This document shows, in pieces, positions 16,808 through 26,042 of a DNA stretch of 64,000 bases. Position 1 is the first letter of the stretch, and each line of letters begins with the position of its first letter. The DNA is from Pseudorhodoplanes sp049324435 (GTDB lineage Bacteria > Pseudomonadota > Alphaproteobacteria > Rhizobiales > Xanthobacteraceae), in the NCBI GenBank assembly GCA_049324435.1, contig JBMOOQ010000015.1:1-64000 (forward strand), given 5' to 3'. Both the position numbers and the translations under genes were made by a program. The notes below the pieces were generated by a model. That model was not told the DNA's origin. It did no database searches and saw nothing but the letters and a program-made list of their open reading frames with translations.

Positions 16808-19800
16808 CTACGCCGCCTTCTTGCCTTCCGCGATCCTGACCAGATTGCGCAGGATTTTGGTGGTGCCGAGCAGCCGCTGCACCGGTTTCGGCCAGTCGTC
16901 GAGGAACACAACCTTCTGGTCGGGCCGTACCTTGGCGACCGGCGCCTGGCTCGCGATGTAGCGCATGAGCCCTTCCGGATTGGCGAAGCTGTTGTCGCGG
17001 AATTGCAGCACCGCGCCCTTCTGGCCGGTATCGATCCGCTCGACATTGGCGCGCTTCGCCAACAGCTTGATGACAACGATCTGCATGAGGTGCTTGACCT
17101 CTTCCGGCAGCGGGCCGAAGCGGTCGACCAGTTCCGCGGCCAGGCTCTCGACCTCCTGCTCGTTCTCAACCATAGCGATGCGACGGTAGAGCCCGAGCCG
17201 TACCGACAGATCGGCCACGTAATCCTCCGGAATGAGCACCGGCGTGCCGACCGTGATCTGCGGCGACCATTGGTCAGCCACCGGCTCGGCGATGCCAGCC
17301 TTGAGGGCGGTGACGGCCTCCTCCAGCATCTGCTGATAAAGCTCAAATCCCACTTCCTTGATGTGCCCGGACTGCTCCTCGCCGAGCAAGTTACCCGCGC
17401 CGCGGATATCGAGATCGTGCGAGGCCAGCTGGAAGCCCGCACCCAGCGTATCGAGCGATTGCAGCACCTTGAGCCGGCGTTCGGCCTGCGCGGTGATGCG
17501 TTTTTCCGCCGGCAGCGTCAGCAGCGCATAGGCGCGGACTTTCGAGCGCCCCACCCGGCCGCGCAACTGATAGAGCTGTGCCAGGCCGAAGCGGTCGGCG
17601 CGATGCACGATCAGCGTGTTCGCGGTCGGGATATCAAGACCGGATTCGACGATTGTTGTTGAAAGCAGCACATCGAATTTGCCGTCGTAGAACGACGACA
17701 TGATGTCTTCCAGCGCGGTCGCAGGCATCTGGCCATGGGCGACTGCGACCTTCACCTCGGGAATGGTCTTGTCGAAGAATTCCTTGGCGCCAGCAAGGTC
17801 CTCGATGCGAGGACACACGTAGAAGGACTGCCCGCCGCGATAGCGCTCGCGCAGAATCGCCTCGCGGACCACGACCGGATCGAACGGCGAAACGAAGGTC
17901 CGTACCGCGAGCCGGTCTACCGGAGGCGATGCGATCAGCGACAGGTCGCGAACGCCGGTCAGCGCAAGCTGCAACGTCCGCGGGATCGGCGTTGCCGTCA
18001 GCGTCAGCATGTGAACTTCTGCGCGCAGCGTCTTCAACTTCTCCTTGTGGGCGACGCCGAAATGCTGCTCCTCATCGACGATCACCAGGGCGAGATCCTT
18101 GAACTTCACGTTCTTGCCGAGCAGCGCATGGGTGCCGACCACGATGTCGAGCGTGCCGTCGGCCAGCTCCTTGCGGGTTTGCGCGGCTTCCGCGGAGGTC
18201 ACAAGACGCGACGCCCGCCCGATTTTCACCGGGAAACCGCGGAAGCGTTCGGTGAAGGTCTTGTAGTGCTGCCGCGCGAGCAGCGTGGTCGGCACCACGA
18301 CCGCGACCTGCTTGCCCGCCATCGCCGCAACGAAGGCTGCACGCAATGCCACTTCGGTCTTGCCGAAGCCGACATCGCCGCAGACGAGCCGGTCCATCGG
18401 GCGGCCAGACGCGAGATCGTCCAGCGTCGCGTCGATGGCGCTCTGCTGATCTTCGGTTTCGTCGTACGGAAATCCGGCACAGAATTCGTCATAGGCGCCA
18501 GCCGGCACTGTAAGCTTCGGCGCCTCGCGCAATTTCCGTTCGGCCGCGACCTTCATCAGTTCGTGAGCAATCTCACGGATGCGATTCTTCATCCGCGCCT
18601 TGCGCGTCTGCCAGCCGGTGCCGCCGAGCCGGTCGAGATCGACTTCAAGGTCTTCCGAGCCATAACGCGACAGCAGCTCGATATTCTCGACGGGCAGATA
18701 CAGCTTGTCGCCGCCGGCATAATGCAGTTCGAGGCAGTCATGCGGCGCACCCGCCGCCTCGATGGTCGCAAGACCGACGAAGCGGCCGATACCGTGATCG
18801 ACATGCACCACCAGATCGCCGGCCGACAGGCTGGTCGCCTCGGCGATGAAATTCTCCGCCTTCTTGGACGCGCGGCGCGGCCGCACCAGGCGGTCGCCGA
18901 GGATGTCCTGCTCGCCGATGATCGCGGCCTGCGCGGTCTCGAAACCGGCCTCCAGTCCGAGCACAGCGAGCGCAACCTCCGTTCGCGGACGGGCCAGCGC
19001 CTCCTGCCATGACGCCACATTCGCGAGATTGGCAAGACCGTGATCGCGCAGCACATGGCTCATGCGGTCGCGTGCGCCATCGCTCCACAATGCGATCACT
19101 ACCTGCTTGCCGCTGCGCTGCAGGGCAGCGACATGCTTCACGACGGCGTCAAATACGTTGGCATCCGCCTCCGCGCGTTCGGCGCTGAAATTGTGGCCCT
19201 GCTTGGTGCCGATATCGACGATGGACGCACCCTCGCTCTCCGGCACCGCGAACGGCGTCATCCGTGCAAGCTTGACGCGCGCAAGCTGCGCCTTCCATTC
19301 GTCCTCGGTGAAATAGAGGCGCTGCGGCGGTAGCGGCTTGTAGGGAACGCCGCCGACGCCATCGGGCACATTCCTGCGCGCCTCGTAATAGTCGGCGATC
19401 TGCGAGAACCGCTCATGCGCGGCGTCGTCCGCGAGCGGTTCGAGCACGACCGGGGTGCGGTCGAGGTAATCGAACAGCGTATCCATATGATCGTGGAACA
19501 GCGGCAGCCAATGCTCCATGCCGGGATAGCGGCGCCCCTCGCTGACCGCTTCGTAGAGCTGATCGTCCCGGGTGGCCGCGCCGAACGTTTCCACATAGCC
19601 AAGGCGGAACTTGCGGATCGTCTCAGTCGTGAGTTGGAACTCCGCTACCGGAACGAGATCGAGCGCACGCAGGTCGTATTGCGTGCGCTGCGTCTCCGGA
19701 TCGAAGGCGCGGATGGTCTCAATCTGGTCCCCGAAAAAGTCGAGCCGCACCGGTGCATCCATGCCCGGTGCGAACAGGTCGAGGATGCCGCCGCGGACGG

Positions 19801-20317
19801 CATAGTCGCCAGGCTCGCGCACCGTCGATGCGCGGGTGTAGCCGTTCAGTTCGAGCCAGCGCGCGACCCGCTCCATCGGCAGCACATTGCCGGGCGCGGC
19901 CGACAGCGACTGCCCCATCACCAAGGTGCGCGGCGGCACGCGCTGCAGGATCGCGTTGATCGTGGTGAGCACGATGGCGGGTCTGTCCCGGGCCTCGACA
20001 TTGGCAAGCCGCGACAGCGTGGTCATGCGCTGGGCGAGTACGCCCGCATGCGGCGAGACGCGGTCGTACGGCAGGCAGTCCCAGGCCGGGAATTCCAGCC
20101 GCTCGATGTCGGGGGCGAAGAACGCCAGCCCGCGTGCCAGCGCCGCCAGCCGCTGTCCGTCCCGGCAAACCACCAGAAGGCTGACGGCCGGCGCCTCCCG
20201 ACCGGACGCGATCGCGCGTGCGAGGTCCGCGACAACCAGGCCTTCGGCGCCATCGGCGACGCCGGACAGCGTCAGCGGCCGGCCCGTTTTCATGAATTCA
20301 GCGGGCGAATGGATCAT
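16808..20317 (-). CDS. mfd: Transcription-repair coupling factor Mfd
   Basis: The 1169-residue SF2 translocase displaces RNA polymerase stalled at DNA damage and recruits UvrA. Landmarks: a UvrB-like N-terminal module, the RNA-polymerase-interacting CarD-like domain (GDLVVHVDHGIGRF, near residues 495-510), Walker A CGDVGFGKTEVALRA near 650, the VDEEQHFGV box, TATPIPRTLQLA, and QLRGRVGRS near the end of the motor, followed by the C-terminal TRCF domain. Length is normal for the family. The start codon overlaps the sdhE stop (TAATG), so the pair is translationally coupled. Confidence 0.97.
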   Translation of the reverse strand: MIHSPAEFMKTGRPLTLSGVADGAEGLVVADLARAIASGREAPAVSLLVVCRDGQRLAALARGLAFFAPDIERLEFPAWDCLPYDRVSPHAGVLAQRMTTLSRLANVEARDRPAIVLTTINAILQRVPPRTLVMGQSLSAAPGNVLPMERVARWLELNGYTRASTVREPGDYAVRGGILDLFAPGMDAPVRLDFFGDQIETIRAFDPETQRTQYDLRALDLVPVAEFQLTTETIRKFRLGYVETFGAATRDDQLYEAVSEGRRYPGMEHWLPLFHDHMDTLFDYLDRTPVVLEPLADDAAHERFSQIADYYEARRNVPDGVGGVPYKPLPPQRLYFTEDEWKAQLARVKLARMTPFAVPESEGASIVDIGTKQGHNFSAERAEADANVFDAVVKHVAALQRSGKQVVIALWSDGARDRMSHVLRDHGLANLANVASWQEALARPRTEVALAVLGLEAGFETAQAAIIGEQDILGDRLVRPRRASKKAENFIAEATSLSAGDLVVHVDHGIGRFVGLATIEAAGAPHDCLELHYAGGDKLYLPVENIELLSRYGSEDLEVDLDRLGGTGWQTRKARMKNRIREIAHELMKVAAERKLREAPKLTVPAGAYDEFCAGFPYDETEDQQSAIDATLDDLASGRPMDRLVCGDVGFGKTEVALRAAFVAAMAGKQVAVVVPTTLLARQHYKTFTERFRGFPVKIGRASRLVTSAEAAQTRKELADGTLDIVVGTHALLGKNVKFKDLALVIVDEEQHFGVAHKEKLKTLRAEVHMLTLTATPIPRTLQLALTGVRDLSLIASPPVDRLAVRTFVSPFDPVVVREAILRERYRGGQSFYVCPRIEDLAGAKEFFDKTIPEVKVAVAHGQMPATALEDIMSSFYDGKFDVLLSTTIVESGLDIPTANTLIVHRADRFGLAQLYQLRGRVGRSKVRAYALLTLPAEKRITAQAERRLKVLQSLDTLGAGFQLASHDLDIRGAGNLLGEEQSGHIKEVGFELYQQMLEEAVTALKAGIAEPVADQWSPQITVGTPVLIPEDYVADLSVRLGLYRRIAMVENEQEVESLAAELVDRFGPLPEEVKHLMQIVVIKLLAKRANVERIDTGQKGAVLQFRDNSFANPEGLMRYIASQAPVAKVRPDQKVVFLDDWPKPVQRLLGTTKILRNLVRIAEGKKAA

Positions 20318-20604
20318 TAGCGGCGGTCCGCGGCGTGAAAGCGTATGATTCGATCGAGCAGGTCCGAACGATGCTCGTCCGGCACATTCGCCTCGCCGGT
20401 CACCCAGAGGTAAAGGTCGTGATCGGGGACGTCGAGCAGGCGTTCGTAATCGTCCAAATCGCGGTCCGAGAGATCGGCGATATGGGCGTCGGCAAAACGG
20501 CCGAGCAGCAAGTCGGTTTCCCGTATCCCCCGGTGCCAGGACCGGAACAGCAGCCGCCGCTGCCGGTCGGTCAGTCCCTCGCTCGATCGTGTAGAGCCGC
20601 TCAT
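20317..20604 (-). CDS. sdhE: FAD assembly factor SdhE
   Basis: A 95-residue DUF339/SdhE protein that helps attach FAD covalently to the flavoprotein subunit of succinate dehydrogenase. The family motif is visible as SWHRGIRETDLLLGRF near residues 22-37 (RGxxE core). The open frame extends far upstream, but ATG 20604 gives the family's usual length. The co-location with mfd and divergent recG is one I recall from many alphaproteobacteria. Confidence 0.9.
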   Translation of the reverse strand: MSGSTRSSEGLTDRQRRLLFRSWHRGIRETDLLLGRFADAHIADLSDRDLDDYERLLDVPDHDLYLWVTGEANVPDEHRSDLLDRIIRFHAADRR

Positions 20605-20657
20605 CCCTTCACCACACAAACGCCAAAAGCCCGGACGGGCCGGGCGGGCGTATATAA

Positions 20658-20701
20658 GCGCGATCCCGAAAAGTGGAAACCGGTTTTCGGAACGATCGCG
20701 C
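20658..20701. repeat. Rhizobial palindromic repeat between sdhE and recG
   Basis: A perfect outer inverted repeat GCGCGATC / GATCGCGC encloses CCGAAAA and TTTTCGG arms around a short GTGGAAACCG centre. This matches a repeat family that I recall as abundant in intergenic regions of Bradyrhizobium and relatives. Here it sits inside the divergent promoter region of sdhE-mfd and recG. Confidence 0.7.
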
Positions 20702-20759
20702 CTCCAAATGAACGCGACGCAGACGCGGCGATCCACCCGGCTTGTGCTACTGATCTGCC

Positions 20760-22859
20760 ATGCGGCCCACCCTGCTCGATCCACTCTTCGCCGGAATCAC
20801 GACGCTTCCAGGCATCGGTCCGAAGCTGGAAAGGCTCTATCGCCGCCTGCTCGGCCGCGACGACGAGCCGCGCATCATCGACCTTCTGTTCCACCTGCCG
20901 GCCGGAGCCATCGACCGGCGCGCGCGCCCGAAATTGCGTGAGGTCGAACCCGGCGCCGTCGTCACAGTGAAGGTCACAGTGGACCGCCATCGGCCTGCAC
21001 CGCCCAGCCGCGATCGGGCGCCGCATCTGATCTATGCGAGCGACGAGACCGGTGACGTCGTCATCACCTATTTCCGCGCGCGCAAGGAATATCTGGAGAA
21101 GCTGTTTCCGGTCGGCGCGACCCGTTACGTCTCCGGCACCACCGCACTGTACGACGGCATGCTGCAAATGGTGCATCCCGACCGGGTCGTGGACGAAAGC
21201 GGTCTCGCTGCGCTGCCGATGATCGAGCCGGTCTATCCCCTCACCGAGGGCATCACCGCAAACATGATCGTCAAGGCGATGGACGCAGCGTTAGGAAAAC
21301 TGCCTTCTCTGCCCGAATGGCAGGATCCGGCTTTCCTCGCAAAGAATGGCTTTCCGGATGTCGCTGCGGCAATCAAAACCATGCACCGGCCGCGCGAGAT
21401 GGATGACATCGCGCCTGAAGGTCCCGCACATGCGAGGCTCGCCTATGACGAGCTGCTCGCAAGCCAGCTCGCCCTCGGACTGATGCGCGCGCATAACCGC
21501 AAGCGCGCCGGCCGTGCTCATGCCGGCAACGGCCATTTGCGCCGCGCGATTATCGCGGCGCTGCCCTATTCGCTGACGCTGTCACAGGCGCGTGCGCTGG
21601 ACGCCATCGTCGCCGACCTCGGCAAGCCCGAGCGGATGGTGCGCCTCCTTCAGGGCGATGTCGGATCCGGCAAGACAGTGGTGGCGCTGCTTGCTGCCGC
21701 GGCCGTGATCGAAAGCGGCCGTCAGGCCGCGCTGATGGCGCCGACCGAAATTCTCGCGCGGCAGCATTTCAACACCATAGCGCCGCTTGCCGAAGCCGCC
21801 GGTATCCGCGCCGCGATCCTCACCGGCCGCGAGCGCGGCAAGGATCGCACCGCGCTGCTCGACAGGCTCGCATCCGGCGACATCAGCCTGCTGGTCGGCA
21901 CCCACGCGCTGTTTCAGGATGATGTGGCCTTCCGCGATCTTGCGCTCGCCATCGTCGACGAGCAGCACCGGTTCGGCGTGCATCAGCGCCTCGCGCTCGC
22001 GAACAAGGGGGAGGCCGTCGACATGCTGGTCACGACCGCGACGCCGATCCCGCGCACACTGGTGCTGACCTATTTCGGCGACATGGATATTTCGGAATTG
22101 CGGGAAAAGCCGGCCGGCCGTCAGCCGGTCGATACCCGAACGATCCCGCTCGACAGACTGCCGGAGGTCATCGACGCCGTCGGGCGCGCGATGACGGAGG
22201 GCCAGCGGGTCTACTGGGTCTGCCCGCTGGTCGAGGAATCGGAGTCGAGCGACCTCGCCGCCGCTGAGGATCGCTTCAAGGCCTTGCGCAAGCGTTTCGG
22301 GAGCGCAGTGGACATCGTGCACGGCCAGATGCGAGGTTCCGAGAAGGACGAGGCGATGCGCCGTTTCTCCATCGGCGAAACGCAGTTGCTGGTCTCCACC
22401 ACGGTGATCGAGGTCGGCGTCGATGTGCCGGAAGCGACCGTCATGGTGATCGAGCATGCCGAACGCTTCGGACTCGCGCAGCTTCATCAGCTTCGCGGCC
22501 GCATCGGGCGCGGGCACGGCAAGTCGACCTGCCTGCTGCTCTACCGCGCGCCGCTCGGCGACACTGCGAAGGCACGGCTCGCCATCATGCGCGAAACCGA
22601 AGACGGCTTTCGCATCGCCGAGGAAGACCTGAGACTGCGCGGCGAAGGCGACGTGCTCGGTACGCGCCAGAGCGGCATGCCGGCGTTCCGGATCGCGTCC
22701 GCCGAGGTGCATGGACACTTGCTCCCGGCGGCACGTGACGACGCACGCCTCATCCTGATGCGCGATGCCGCACTCGCAAGCGAGCGCGGCAAGGCATTGC
22801 GGATTCTGCTCCATCTGTTCGAGCGCGACGACGCGATCAGGCTGATCGACGCCGGCTGA
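20760..22859 (+). CDS. recG: ATP-dependent DNA helicase RecG
   Basis: The 699-residue SF2 helicase remodels stalled forks and branched intermediates. It starts with a wedge/OB domain (TLPGIGPKLERLYRRLLG at 15-32), followed by Walker A QGDVGSGKTVVALLAA near 297-312, DEQHRFGV, TATPIPRTL, and QLRGRIGRG in the C-terminal motor. Length is normal. It is divergent from sdhE, sharing a 155-bp upstream region containing a rhizobial palindrome. Its stop abuts the convergent DUF805 gene with no spacer. Confidence 0.97.
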   Translation: MRPTLLDPLFAGITTLPGIGPKLERLYRRLLGRDDEPRIIDLLFHLPAGAIDRRARPKLREVEPGAVVTVKVTVDRHRPAPPSRDRAPHLIYASDETGDVVITYFRARKEYLEKLFPVGATRYVSGTTALYDGMLQMVHPDRVVDESGLAALPMIEPVYPLTEGITANMIVKAMDAALGKLPSLPEWQDPAFLAKNGFPDVAAAIKTMHRPREMDDIAPEGPAHARLAYDELLASQLALGLMRAHNRKRAGRAHAGNGHLRRAIIAALPYSLTLSQARALDAIVADLGKPERMVRLLQGDVGSGKTVVALLAAAAVIESGRQAALMAPTEILARQHFNTIAPLAEAAGIRAAILTGRERGKDRTALLDRLASGDISLLVGTHALFQDDVAFRDLALAIVDEQHRFGVHQRLALANKGEAVDMLVTTATPIPRTLVLTYFGDMDISELREKPAGRQPVDTRTIPLDRLPEVIDAVGRAMTEGQRVYWVCPLVEESESSDLAAAEDRFKALRKRFGSAVDIVHGQMRGSEKDEAMRRFSIGETQLLVSTTVIEVGVDVPEATVMVIEHAERFGLAQLHQLRGRIGRGHGKSTCLLLYRAPLGDTAKARLAIMRETEDGFRIAEEDLRLRGEGDVLGTRQSGMPAFRIASAEVHGHLLPAARDDARLILMRDAALASERGKALRILLHLFERDDAIRLIDAG

Positions 22860-23225
22860 TCACTCGCCAAGCGGATTGGGTCCGAAACGATTGGTGCCGG
22901 GCGTACCGCGCGAAGCGAACCAGACGATCAGCACGATGGTACCGATCACCGGAATGAAATGCAGCAACTGCCACCAGCCGCTGCGATCGGTGTCATGCAG
23001 CCGGCGCGCCGCCACCGACAGGTTCGGAATGAGCGTCGCAAGCGTGAACAGCGAGTTGATCGGCATCCAGCTGTCGGACCCGAAAATCGCCATGTCGATA
23101 ATACCGGTCACAATCCCGGCCAGCAGACAGAACAGCACCCAGTACCAGAAGGCCGAACGCTGCGCGCGTCCGGAAAAGTTCGCATAATTCTGGAACCCCG
23201 AGCTGATCGCTTCGGAAAAGTTCAT
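22860..23225 (-). CDS. DUF805 membrane protein
   Basis: A 121-residue inner-membrane protein with four hydrophobic segments and the DUF805 pattern: NYANFSGRAQRSAFWYW near the N-terminus, PNLSVAARRLHDTDRSGWW in the loop before the third span, and PGTNRFGPNP at the end. The family has no established biochemical role. It lies downstream of the DUF502 gene on the same strand with a 35-bp gap, so the two may be co-transcribed. Confidence 0.85.
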   Translation of the reverse strand: MNFSEAISSGFQNYANFSGRAQRSAFWYWVLFCLLAGIVTGIIDMAIFGSDSWMPINSLFTLATLIPNLSVAARRLHDTDRSGWWQLLHFIPVIGTIVLIVWFASRGTPGTNRFGPNPLGE

Positions 23226-23260
23226 CGCCCCGTCTCCCCGTTGATGAAACCACGCACGTT

Positions 23261-24025
23261 TTACGCAACCGGCTCCTTCGACTTGTCGTCGCGCGCGGCC
23301 TGAGAAATACGCGCCGCCGCCGCCATGGCCGCCAATCCGCTCTGATTTCCGTTCGGTGCTGGCGCGCCTGGCTGGATCATGCCGGCCGACATGATCAACG
23401 TTGCGGCTTGCTCGACGGGAATCTCAAGCTCGATGATATTCTTACGGGGCACGTAAAAGAAGAACCCGGTGGTCGGATTGGGTGTGCAGGGCAGGAAGAC
23501 CGAGATTTGATCGTCGCCATTGGGAAGCCGGCTGGCGACATCGGCACTTGGCGGTTGCGACAGGAAGACGAGCGACCACATTCCCGGCGCCGGAAATTCG
23601 ACAAGCCCGACCTTGCGGAAGCTCGTGCCCGATTTCGAGAACAGCATCTGGAAGACCTGCTTCACGGTCTTGTAGATCGGACGCACGATCGGCATGCGGT
23701 CGATCAGATGATCGCCGAGCTGGACCAGTGTCCGCCCAACCAGATTGGCCGTGAGAAAGCCGAGCAGCGTCAGTGCGAACAGGGCGATGACAAGCCCGGA
23801 GCCCGGGATCTTCCAGGGCAGGTAGGTCTCCGGGCGATACATTTCCGGAACGAGCGGCCGTACCGTGTCGTCGACCCAGGTCACGACCGCCGAAATCAGC
23901 CAGGCGGTAATGGCCAGAGGTCCCGCAACCACAAGCCCGGTCAGAAAATAGTTTCGCAGCCGCGCACCCAGGCCCTGCGGCGGCAGATCGGTCTCGACCA
24001 GATCGGGAGGCGATGGTTCGGTCAT
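23261..24025 (-). CDS. DUF502 membrane protein
   Basis: A 254-residue protein with two N-terminal membrane spans (residues about 28-50 and 80-103), then a DUF502 domain containing PIVRPIYKTVKQVFQ, followed by LVEFPAPGMWSLVFLS and PNPTTGFFFYVPRKNIIELE. The family is of unknown function and is often near recG or glmS in alphaproteobacteria, as here. The C-terminal 40 residues are low-complexity and probably disordered. Confidence 0.8.
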   Translation of the reverse strand: MTEPSPPDLVETDLPPQGLGARLRNYFLTGLVVAGPLAITAWLISAVVTWVDDTVRPLVPEMYRPETYLPWKIPGSGLVIALFALTLLGFLTANLVGRTLVQLGDHLIDRMPIVRPIYKTVKQVFQMLFSKSGTSFRKVGLVEFPAPGMWSLVFLSQPPSADVASRLPNGDDQISVFLPCTPNPTTGFFFYVPRKNIIELEIPVEQAATLIMSAGMIQPGAPAPNGNQSGLAAMAAAARISQAARDDKSKEPVA

Positions 24026-24100
24026 GGGCAGAGCTTCGGCAAATCCTTCAGCCGACGCTTATAGCCCAGTCGCGGCGGTTTGCGGCGGGGATATGGCCAA

Positions 24101-25927
24101 TTATTCCACGGTCACGGATTTGGCGAGATTGCGGGGCTGGTCGATATCGGTTCCCAGCGCGACAGCCGCATAATAGGCCAGCAACTGGACCGGCACCGCA
24201 TAAACCAGCGGCGTGACCGAACTCGGCATGTCCGGCAACATGATGGTGGTCAAGCCCGGCATGGCCGCCTCGGCCGCCCCCTTGGCATCCGTCAGCAGGA
24301 TGATTCGTCCGCCCCGGGCGGCCACCTCCTGCATGTTCGATACCGTCTTTTCAAACACCTGGTCATGGGGCGCGGTCACGATCACCGGCATCGACTCGTC
24401 GATCAAGGCAATCGGGCCGTGCTTGAGTTCGCCCGCGGCATAGCCCTCGGCGTGGATATAGGAAATTTCCTTCAGCTTCAGCGCGCCTTCAAGCGCCAGC
24501 GGATAGCTGGTGCCGCGGCCGAGATAGAGGACGTCGCGGCTCTTGCTGAGGTCGCGTGCCAAGAGCTCGATCGCGCCCTCCAGCTTGAGCGCCTCGTTCA
24601 TGTGACGCGGCACCTCGATCAGCGCGTGCACCAGCCTGCGTTCCTCCGCCTCGCTCAGCACGCCGCGCGCGCGGCCGGCCGCGATCGCGAGACATGCCAG
24701 CACCGCGAGCTGGCAGGTGAAGGCCTTGGTCGAGGCGACGCCGATTTCCGGACCGGCCAGCGTCGGCATGATGATGCTGCTTTCGCGGGCGATGGTCGAG
24801 GTCTGCACGTTGACGACGGCGAGCACATGCTGGCCCTGCTCCTTGGCGTAACGGAGCGAGGCGAGCGTGTCGGCCGTCTCGCCGGACTGCGAGACGACGA
24901 TGGTCAGATCACCTTTGCGCAGCGGCGCTTCGCGATAGCGAAACTCGGACGCCACATCGATTTCGACCGGCAGCCGCGCATAGCGCTCGAACCAGTATTT
25001 CGCGACGAGACCGGCGTAATAGGCGGTGCCGCAGGCCGAGATCGAGATGCGATCCAGCGCCTTGAAGTCGAACGGCAGCGTGCCGGGCAGCACCACGCAG
25101 TCGTTTGCCATGTCGATGTAGTGCGACAGCGTATGCGCGACCACTTCCGGCTGCTCATGAATCTCCTTCGCCATGAAATGGCGGTGATTGCCCTTGTCGA
25201 CCAGAAAGGCCGAGCCCGTCGTCTTGATCTGGGCGCGCTTTACGGCCCGGCCCGCGGCGTCGAACACCTGAACGCTGCCGCGGCGGACCACCGCCCAGTC
25301 GCCCTCCTCCAGATACGAGATGGTATCTGTAAACGGCGCGAGCGCGAGTGCATCCGAACCGAGATACATTTCCTCCGAGCCGTGCCCGATCGCGAGCGGC
25401 GAGCCCTTGCGCGCGCCGATCATCAAATCGTCTTCGCCGGCGAAGATGAAAGCGAGCGCAAAGGCGCCGCGCAGCCGCGGCAGCGCCGCCCGCACCGCCT
25501 CGACCGGCGACTTGCCCGTCTTCATCTCTTCGGTGACGAGATGCGCCACCACTTCGGTGTCGGTCTCGGTACCGAAACGGGCGCCCTGCTTTTCCAGTTC
25601 CTCACGCAGTTCGCGGAAATTCTCGATGATGCCGTTGTGAACCACCGCGAGCCGTTCGGTGGCATGCGGATGCGCGTTGTTTTCGGTCGGCTTGCCGTGG
25701 GTCGCCCAGCGCGTATGCCCGATGCCGGCGAGACCGGACAGCGGCTCGCGGGCAAGACGGTCCTGCAGATTCTTGAGCTTGCCTTCGGCTCTGCGGCGTT
25801 CGAGATGGCCGTTCTCGACGGTCGCGATCCCGGCCGAATCGTAGCCGCGGTACTCGAGCCGCTTCAGCGCGTCGAGCAGAAGCCCGGCGACAGGTTCACG
25901 TCCGAGAATGCCGACAATTCCGCACAT
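24101..25927 (-). CDS. glmS: Glutamine--fructose-6-phosphate aminotransferase (isomerizing)
   Basis: The 608-residue cytoplasmic enzyme makes glucosamine-6-phosphate from fructose-6-phosphate and glutamine, the first step towards UDP-GlcNAc. It starts MCGIVGI with the N-terminal nucleophile Cys2 (exposed after Met removal), carries a class II glutaminase domain to about residue 240, and two SIS sugar-isomerase domains (SACGTAYYAG; VVSQSGETADTLASLR), ending in the conserved LAKSVTVE. It lies directly downstream of glmU on the same strand with a 115-bp gap. Both enzymes act in the same pathway, so shared expression is likely. Confidence 0.97.
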   Translation of the reverse strand: MCGIVGILGREPVAGLLLDALKRLEYRGYDSAGIATVENGHLERRRAEGKLKNLQDRLAREPLSGLAGIGHTRWATHGKPTENNAHPHATERLAVVHNGIIENFRELREELEKQGARFGTETDTEVVAHLVTEEMKTGKSPVEAVRAALPRLRGAFALAFIFAGEDDLMIGARKGSPLAIGHGSEEMYLGSDALALAPFTDTISYLEEGDWAVVRRGSVQVFDAAGRAVKRAQIKTTGSAFLVDKGNHRHFMAKEIHEQPEVVAHTLSHYIDMANDCVVLPGTLPFDFKALDRISISACGTAYYAGLVAKYWFERYARLPVEIDVASEFRYREAPLRKGDLTIVVSQSGETADTLASLRYAKEQGQHVLAVVNVQTSTIARESSIIMPTLAGPEIGVASTKAFTCQLAVLACLAIAAGRARGVLSEAEERRLVHALIEVPRHMNEALKLEGAIELLARDLSKSRDVLYLGRGTSYPLALEGALKLKEISYIHAEGYAAGELKHGPIALIDESMPVIVTAPHDQVFEKTVSNMQEVAARGGRIILLTDAKGAAEAAMPGLTTIMLPDMPSSVTPLVYAVPVQLLAYYAAVALGTDIDQPRNLAKSVTVE

Positions 25928-26042
25928 GTGCGTCCAACCCTACCCCTGAGCCGTTAGAACCGCATCGGACACAGGCCGGAAATCAAAATGCATTTCGCCG
26001 TATGACAGGCGCGACAGCGACAGAACAGACACGGCGGGGCGC

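Noticed and set aside
17735..19012. Rightward frame inside mfd
   Set aside because: Antisense of the Mfd motor; no coding features.
24080..25957. 625-residue rightward frame opposite glmS
   Set aside because: Antisense shadow; glmS is unambiguous and the frame has no recognisable motif.
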